From: Loktanella sp.
Lineage (GTDB): Bacteria > Pseudomonadota > Alphaproteobacteria > Rhodobacterales > Rhodobacteraceae
Length of the DNA: 10,589 nt
Assembly (NCBI GenBank): GCA_003551805.1
Contig: PUNR01000334.1
Span: 1-10,589 of the forward strand
Direction of reading: 5' to 3'
This document shows positions 6,028 through 10,589 of this stretch, in pieces (within the stretch, counting starts at the first letter, position 1; every line of letters begins with the position of its first letter). The position numbers were made by a program, and so were the translations under genes. The notes beneath the pieces were generated by a model. That model saw only the letters and a program-made list of their open reading frames with translations, had not been told where the DNA came from and made no database searches.

Positions 6028-6825
6028 TTATCCGATACGGCCGGTGATATAGCTTTCGGTGCGTGGGTCCTGCGGGTTCGTAAAAATCTGGTCGGTGTCA
6101 TTGAATTCCACCAGGTTTCCAAGATGGAAGAACGCCGTTTTCTGGCTGACACGGGCGGCCTGCTGCATCGAGTGGGTGACGATGACCACCGAAAACTGCT
6201 GACGCAATTCATCGATCAATTCTTCAACCTGTGCTGTGGCGATGGGGTCAAGCGCTGAACAGGGTTCGTCCATCAGCAAAACTTCGGGCGCGGTTGCCAC
6301 AGCGCGGGCGATGCACAGGCGCTGCTGCTGGCCACCCGACAGGCCGGTGCCGGGGGCTTGCAGACGATCTTTGACCTCGTTCCACAGGGCCGCGCGGCGC
6401 AGAGACGCTTCGACAATTTCATCGAGATCAGCCTTGGTCCGCGCGAGGCCGTGGATTTTCGGACCGTAGGCAACATTGTCGTAGATTGATTTTGGGAAGG
6501 GGTTCGGCTTTTGAAACACCATGCCGACTTTGGCACGCAGTTGCACCGGATCGACGCGCTTGTCGTAGATATCCTGCCCGTCGATGGCAATGCTACCCTC
6601 GACGCGGCAGATGTCGATTGTGTCGTTCATCCGGTTCAGACAGCGCAGGAATGTGGATTTGCCGCAGCCCGATGGCCCGATAAAAGCGGTGACGGTCTTG
6701 TCCGCGATTTCGACGTCAACGTCTTTGATAGCATGGGTGTCGCCGTAAAAAACCTGCACGCCCTTGGCAGAAATTTTGATGTCGTTCATATTCGATGTTC
6801 TTTCGATTATTCTGAGGTCATCCAT
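6028..6825 (-). CDS. pstB: PstB, phosphate ABC transporter ATPase
   Basis: A 265-residue ABC ATPase with all motifs in order: Walker A GPSGCGKST (50-58), Q-loop MVFQKPNPFP (102-111), signature LSGGQQQR (162-169), Walker B VLLMDEP (182-188), D-loop SALD, and switch His218 in VTHSM. NRMND after Walker A and the FQKPNPFP Q-loop are specific to PstB. It powers phosphate import through PstC-PstA at the cytoplasmic membrane. The start at 6825 is preferred because AGGA lies 8 bases before it and it sits 12 bases after the pstA stop. An alternative ATG at 6789 would remove 12 residues and has a weaker site, although family members often begin near it. Confidence 0.97.
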   Translation of the reverse strand: MDDLRIIERTSNMNDIKISAKGVQVFYGDTHAIKDVDVEIADKTVTAFIGPSGCGKSTFLRCLNRMNDTIDICRVEGSIAIDGQDIYDKRVDPVQLRAKVGMVFQKPNPFPKSIYDNVAYGPKIHGLARTKADLDEIVEASLRRAALWNEVKDRLQAPGTGLSGGQQQRLCIARAVATAPEVLLMDEPCSALDPIATAQVEELIDELRQQFSVVIVTHSMQQAARVSQKTAFFHLGNLVEFNDTDQIFTNPQDPRTESYITGRIG

Positions 6826-6837
6826 GGTGTGGGTCCT

Positions 6838-8199
6838 TTACCAGCGGCGTTCAAAGCGGCGACGGAGGATTACTGCGATGATGTTCATGGTCATCAGGAA
6901 CCCGAGCAGGATGATGATCCCCCCCCAGGCGCGTTCGTAATAGGCCGGATCGGCGCGTTTGGCCCATTCGTAGATCTGTGCGGGCATCGCGGAATTTGGC
7001 GACATGAACGCAGCAGAAATACCGTCAGGGTAATTGGACGCGATAAACCCGACCATGCCGATCAGCAAAAGCGGGGCAGTTTCCCCCAAAGCCTGCGCCA
7101 GACCGATGATCGTACCGGTCAGGATGCCTGGCATCGCCAAGGGTAGTACATGGTGGAAAACAGCCTGATTTTTCGACGCCCCCACACCCAGCGCGGCATC
7201 ACGAATAGACGGTGGCACCGATTTCAGCGCAGCCCGGGTCGAAATGATGATGGTCGGCAAGGTCATAAGCGTCAGCACAAGTCCACCAACCAAGGGTGCC
7301 GACTGCGGCAGTTGCGCGAACTGAATGAACAACGCAAGTCCCAGAATACCGAACACGATAGACGGCACTGCGGCAAGGTTCGAGATATTGACCTCGATCA
7401 GGTCAGTGAACCAGTTCTTGGGTGCGAATTCTTCGAGATAGATCGACGCCGCGACACCGATGGGCAGTGACAACAGCAGGACCACCAGCATCATTGCTAG
7501 CGAACCGATCATCGACACGCCAATGCCGGCGCTTTCAGGACGGCTTTCGGATGCGTCGGACCCGGTGATAAAGGCAAGGTTGAACTTTTTCGCAGCAAAG
7601 CCCTGATCGCGCAATTCATCAACAATATCGAGATGCGCCGGCGACAGATTGCTGTCGCGCAACAGTGATACGCGCGACACGCGGTCTTTGAAATACCCGT
7701 CCACCCGACTGGAGGCGAGAATGTCAAACCGCACTGTCTGGCCGATCAAATCGGGATTGTTCAATACTGTCGTGCGGACTTGTGCTGCAGCCCCCGGCGA
7801 AAGGAGCTGTCCAAATGCTGCTTCGGGCACTTCGGTTTCGATATTCAAGCTAGCAATCTTTTCAGCCAGCGCCTGCTGGATCAACGGGTTATAGCCAAAG
7901 GTGGATACCCGGCTCATTTCGCTGCGGTCACGATTGCCTTCGGGGTCAAGCGTTTCTTCGGGCAAAGCGATGTCCACGGCGATAAAGGTTTGGGTGAACG
8001 CACCTGCGCCATTGCCGACAATCGAATATAGCAAGGTCGCCAAAAAGATCACGCCGACCGAAATTGCAGTAATGCCATAGGCGCGAAACCGCTTTTCGGC
8101 ATTGTTGCGCTTTTTCGTGCGCGCATCCGTGACCAGCAACGATCCTTTTTTGCTAGCGGGATTGCCGGGTGTCGTGGAAGGTGTGGCGGCGTCAGTCAT
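6838..8199 (-). CDS. pstA: PstA, phosphate ABC transporter permease, long alphaproteobacterial form
   Basis: A 453-residue permease subunit, much longer than the roughly 300-residue E. coli PstA. A basic cytoplasmic N-terminus (28-39, KKRNNAEKR) leads to a membrane helix (about 41-62). A soluble, presumably periplasmic region of about 160 residues (65-220) follows, matching the extra N-terminal domain of alphaproteobacterial PstA (DUF3333 from recall). The transport domain runs from about 225 to 445. It has the coupling-loop motif RDAALGVGASKNQAVFHHVLP (333-353) that contacts PstB, and GETAPLLLIG (372-381), typical of PstA. It pairs with PstC to form the phosphate channel. The ATG overlaps the pstC stop as ATGA, so it is translationally coupled. 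It ends RRW with TAA. Confidence 0.96.
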   Translation of the reverse strand: MTDAATPSTTPGNPASKKGSLLVTDARTKKRNNAEKRFRAYGITAISVGVIFLATLLYSIVGNGAGAFTQTFIAVDIALPEETLDPEGNRDRSEMSRVSTFGYNPLIQQALAEKIASLNIETEVPEAAFGQLLSPGAAAQVRTTVLNNPDLIGQTVRFDILASSRVDGYFKDRVSRVSLLRDSNLSPAHLDIVDELRDQGFAAKKFNLAFITGSDASESRPESAGIGVSMIGSLAMMLVVLLLSLPIGVAASIYLEEFAPKNWFTDLIEVNISNLAAVPSIVFGILGLALFIQFAQLPQSAPLVGGLVLTLMTLPTIIISTRAALKSVPPSIRDAALGVGASKNQAVFHHVLPLAMPGILTGTIIGLAQALGETAPLLLIGMVGFIASNYPDGISAAFMSPNSAMPAQIYEWAKRADPAYYERAWGGIIILLGFLMTMNIIAVILRRRFERRW

Positions 8200-9665
8200 T
8201 CATACTGCTCCCGGTATCTGCGCACGATATAAAGTGCGGCAACGTTCAAAATCAGCGTAATGACAAACAGGGTTGTCCCCAGTGCAAAGGCGACCAGCGC
8301 CTCGGGGGAGTTGAAGTCATTGTCGCCGGTAAGCTGTGCAACGATCTTGGCTGTGACGGTCGTCATCGCCTCGAACGGGTTCAGCGACAGGCGCGCGGCG
8401 GCACCTGCACCCAGCACCACGATCATGGTTTCACCGATCGCGCGGGATGCCGCCAGAAGAACGGCGCCGGCGATGCCGGGCAGGGCTGCTGGCAGTACCA
8501 CCATACGCACGGTTTCGGATTTCGTAGCGCCCAGCCCGTATGATCCGTCGCGCATGGATTGCGGGACGGCGTTGATGATATCGTCCGACAGCGAGCTTAC
8601 GAAAGGGATCAACATCACGCCCATGACCAGACCGGCGGTGATAACGGCACTGCCGCCACGCATCCAGCCCAAGCCCAGAAACCCGTTCGGGCCAAAGGCA
8701 CTGACCAGCAAAGGCCCGACCGTCAGCAGGGCGAAAAGGCCGTAAACAATCGTGGGAATACCAGCCAGCACCTCAAGCGCAGGCTTGATGATGGACCGCG
8801 CTGCGGGGCTGGCATATTCCGCCAGATAGATCGCGGAAAACAACCCGATCGGCACAGCAACCAGCAGTGCTATGATCGAGATGTAGAACGTACCCCAAAG
8901 AAGCGGCAAAATCCCCAATGACGACCCGCCGCGGAAAAGCGGGTTCCAGGTCGTGCCGAACAGGAAATCAGACGCCGGGTGCAGGTTGAAAAACTTGATC
9001 GTGTTGAAGATCAGCGAAAACGCGATCCCGACGGTGGTCATGATAGCGACCGTTGCAGCAAAAATCAGCACTGCGCGCACAACAGTTTCGACTGACACCC
9101 GGGCGCGGAAATCGCGGTTCGTCTGGCGCAGGCCGTAAAGCGCACCGGCAACCGCCACGATCAAGACCAATGCTGTCTGCATCAAAGAACCGGTCGCAGT
9201 CATTGCGCGGTATCTTTGGGCCGCCAGCAGGACATTGTCGCTGACCTCTGCGCCCACGACCGTGCCGACAGCCGATAATTGTTGGCGGATTGACGCATCA
9301 CCTACGGACAGGTCACGCGCCTCGGACGCGGACATAACGCCCCGGCTGATGGCGGCATCCAGACCGTTGGCGATCCGGCGCACATCGCTCATGACAAGGT
9401 TCAATGCACCGCCGGTAAGCTCTTCGGTGGTGACCATCGATACGACAGAGCGATTGATGATGTTGGGCTGCACTGCCTGCCACAATGCAAAAATCACGAC
9501 AGCCGGAACCAGCGACGCCAATGCGACATTCCAGCCGTAAAAATTAGGTAACGAATGCAGTTGCCGCATGTCGCCACCGGCAGATTGCATCGCGCGTGAT
9601 CGTCCTAGGTAAAAACTGATACCGGCAAGCACGACAAGAACGATCAAAAGCCACGAAGTATGCAT
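8196..9665 (-). CDS. pstC: PstC, phosphate ABC transporter permease, long alphaproteobacterial form
   Basis: A 489-residue permease, against about 320 in E. coli. Two N-terminal helices (about 3-20 and 47-63) flank a short loop. A soluble, probably periplasmic stretch (about 67-155) and another helix (161-178) then precede the core. The core transport domain (about 195-485) has DFLFGTTWNP (233-242), the coupling loop RDGSYGLGATKSETVRMVVLP (372-392) and SRAIGETMIVVLGAGA (407-422), which are standard PstC features. It forms the phosphate channel with PstA. The ATG has AGGA 7 bases upstream. The stop overlaps the pstA start (ATGA). It is separated from pstS by 118 bases containing a strong hairpin, so its expression is probably lower than that of pstS. 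Confidence 0.95.
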   Translation of the reverse strand: MHTSWLLIVLVVLAGISFYLGRSRAMQSAGGDMRQLHSLPNFYGWNVALASLVPAVVIFALWQAVQPNIINRSVVSMVTTEELTGGALNLVMSDVRRIANGLDAAISRGVMSASEARDLSVGDASIRQQLSAVGTVVGAEVSDNVLLAAQRYRAMTATGSLMQTALVLIVAVAGALYGLRQTNRDFRARVSVETVVRAVLIFAATVAIMTTVGIAFSLIFNTIKFFNLHPASDFLFGTTWNPLFRGGSSLGILPLLWGTFYISIIALLVAVPIGLFSAIYLAEYASPAARSIIKPALEVLAGIPTIVYGLFALLTVGPLLVSAFGPNGFLGLGWMRGGSAVITAGLVMGVMLIPFVSSLSDDIINAVPQSMRDGSYGLGATKSETVRMVVLPAALPGIAGAVLLAASRAIGETMIVVLGAGAAARLSLNPFEAMTTVTAKIVAQLTGDNDFNSPEALVAFALGTTLFVITLILNVAALYIVRRYREQYE

Positions 9666-9743
9666 GATTTATCCTGTATTTCGGATGGGCCAAACCAGTC
9701 AGGGCATCTGATCTGTCGGCAAAAGGTGGCATGTGTGAAAAGT

Positions 9744-9772
9744 GCCGGGGTGCCAGCATCTGGCACCCCGGC
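9744..9772 (-). terminator. Strong intercistronic hairpin between pstS and pstC
   Basis: GCCGGGGTGCCA (9744-9755) and TGGCACCCCGGC (9761-9772) form a perfect 12-bp stem with a 5-base loop. On the minus strand it comes 11 bases after the pstS stop and is followed by ACTTTTCAC, a short imperfect T-run. It may be a partial (leaky) terminator, or a 3'-end stabiliser that lets pstS mRNA exceed the downstream pstCAB message, as is common for binding-protein genes at the head of ABC operons. The rest of the gap (9666-9743) shows only the pstC ribosome site. Confidence 0.7.
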
Positions 9773-9783
9773 TGTGGGCATGA

Positions 9784-10589
9784 TTAGTTCATGACCGTTT
9801 CGTTTTCGATGGTTTCACGAACCGATGCCAGCTCTGGATCGGACACCAGTCCATACTGGGCCAGCGGACCTGTTGGGCCTGCGATTTCATCAGACACGAA
9901 GAACATCGCAAATTCTTTCAGGCCGGGGATCACGTCAAGATGCGCTTTCTTCATGTAAAAGAACAGCGGGCGCGACACGGGGTATTCACCGGTCGAGATC
10001 GATTCGACGGTCGGGATAATGCCGTCCATCGTTGCAACTTGCAGTGTGTTGGTGTTGTTTTCATAAAATGCCAGACCGAACACGCCGATCCCGTCCGGGT
10101 TCGATGCAACGCGGGCCAGTGTTTCTGTGTAATCGCCGTCGATGTCGTTCGACACACCATCGGTGCGAAGCGCGATACAGCCGCCGTCTTCCAGCAATTC
10201 TTCAGCGCCGGACGTTTCACAGCCGACTTCAAGGACGCGCTCTTCAAACACTTCGCGTGTGCCATGGCGTGTGCCGGGAATGAAGGCCAGAATTGGTTGG
10301 TCGGGCAGCGCGGGGTCGATCTCGGACCAGTTGCTGAATGTGTTCGGTACGATTTCACCGTTGACGATCACGTTGGCAGCCAGCGCCTGGAACCAATGTT
10401 CTGGCGTGAACGCAAATTCGGGACCGTTGATGTCGCTGGCGAAGACGATGCCGTCATAACCGATACGAACTTCGATGATGTCAGTCACGCCGTTGGCGGC
10501 ACAGGCTTCACGCTCTGAATCGCGGATAGCACGCGACGAATTGGCGATGTCGATTGTGTTGGTGCCCACGCCTTCACAGAAGCGGGCCA
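9784..10589 (-). CDS. pstS: PstS, phosphate ABC transporter substrate-binding protein (N-terminus missing)
   Basis: The frame is open through the right window edge and gives the C-terminal 267 residues; start and signal peptide lie outside. The visible part begins RFCEGVGTNTIDIANSSRA, the conserved early segment of PstS-type proteins. It continues with FIPGTRHGTREVFEE, a phosphate-contact-like region, and TDGVSNDIDGDYTETLARV before the C-terminal domain that ends ETVMN. Three cysteines (in RFCEG, EVGCET and DGGCIA) may form disulfides in the periplasm. The role is capture of phosphate and delivery to PstCAB; arsenate may also bind, with lower affinity in known PstS proteins. Any GTG start inside the window (10569) would cut the conserved domain, so it was not used. 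The promoter, and any pho box, lie to the right of the window. Confidence 0.93.
   Translation of the reverse strand, partial: ARFCEGVGTNTIDIANSSRAIRDSEREACAANGVTDIIEVRIGYDGIVFASDINGPEFAFTPEHWFQALAANVIVNGEIVPNTFSNWSEIDPALPDQPILAFIPGTRHGTREVFEERVLEVGCETSGAEELLEDGGCIALRTDGVSNDIDGDYTETLARVASNPDGIGVFGLAFYENNTNTLQVATMDGIIPTVESISTGEYPVSRPLFFYMKKAHLDVIPGLKEFAMFFVSDEIAGPTGPLAQYGLVSDPELASVRETIENETVMN

Noticed and set aside
6511..7146. 211-codon plus-strand open frame across the pstB/pstA junction
   Set aside because: It is antisense to two confident genes, without a ribosome site or recognisable motifs.
9690..9745. Possible pho box (CTGTC-like words) between pstS and pstC
   Set aside because: Only one partial word (CTGTCGGC) is seen, without the second direct repeat at an 11-base pitch, so PhoB binding is not supported.
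9940..10518. 192-codon plus-strand open frame opposite pstS
   Set aside because: It mirrors the PstS coding frame and shows no independent protein features.
1..10589. CRISPR arrays, insertion sequences, tRNA or rRNA genes
   Set aside because: No regularly spaced repeats, transposase-like frames, terminal inverted repeats or cloverleaf/rRNA motifs were seen on reading both strands.

Overview
The window looks like chromosomal DNA from an alphaproteobacterium, most likely of the Roseobacter/Rhodobacterales group. The reasons are the gene order pstS-pstC-pstA-pstB-phoU-phoB, the long PstC and PstA proteins with large periplasmic inserts (typical of alphaproteobacteria), fairly high G+C, and dense operons with ATGA-type overlaps. 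The genus cannot be read from the sequence.

Layout, left to right. Positions 2-469 (+) are the 3' part of a tungstate-binding protein gene (tupA-like) that enters from the left. Positions 470-551 hold two hairpins between convergent transcription units. Everything else is on the minus strand and is transcribed from right to left. In transcription order these are pstS (cut by the right window edge), a strong 12-bp hairpin, pstC, pstA, pstB, phoU, phoB, and a second OmpR/PhoB-type regulator whose receiver domain is badly degenerate. After a 141-base promoter region comes an arsenic operon: an ArsR-ArsC fusion, an arsenic-type GAPDH and the MFS exporter ArsJ. Last is a 37-codon remnant that resembles the C-terminus of an ABC permease and lies in frame behind the arsJ stop codon.

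How the genes fit together. PstSCAB imports phosphate, and arsenate can enter by the same route. PhoU and PhoB sense and control phosphate supply; the PhoR kinase is not in view. The arsenic operon handles the arsenate that leaks in. By the published GAPDH/ArsJ pathway, GAPDH makes the unstable 1-arseno-3-phosphoglycerate and ArsJ exports it. The fused ArsC domain can reduce arsenate to As(III), the expected ligand of the ArsR domain in the same polypeptide. No arsB/acr3 As(III) exporter lies in the window.

The parts most worth a second look are the degenerate PhoB paralogue between the pho and ars units, the sensor-enzyme fusion with an inverted repeat over its own start codon, and the permease remnant. 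All coordinates and motifs were read by eye; family assignments are from recall of conserved motifs, not from searches.
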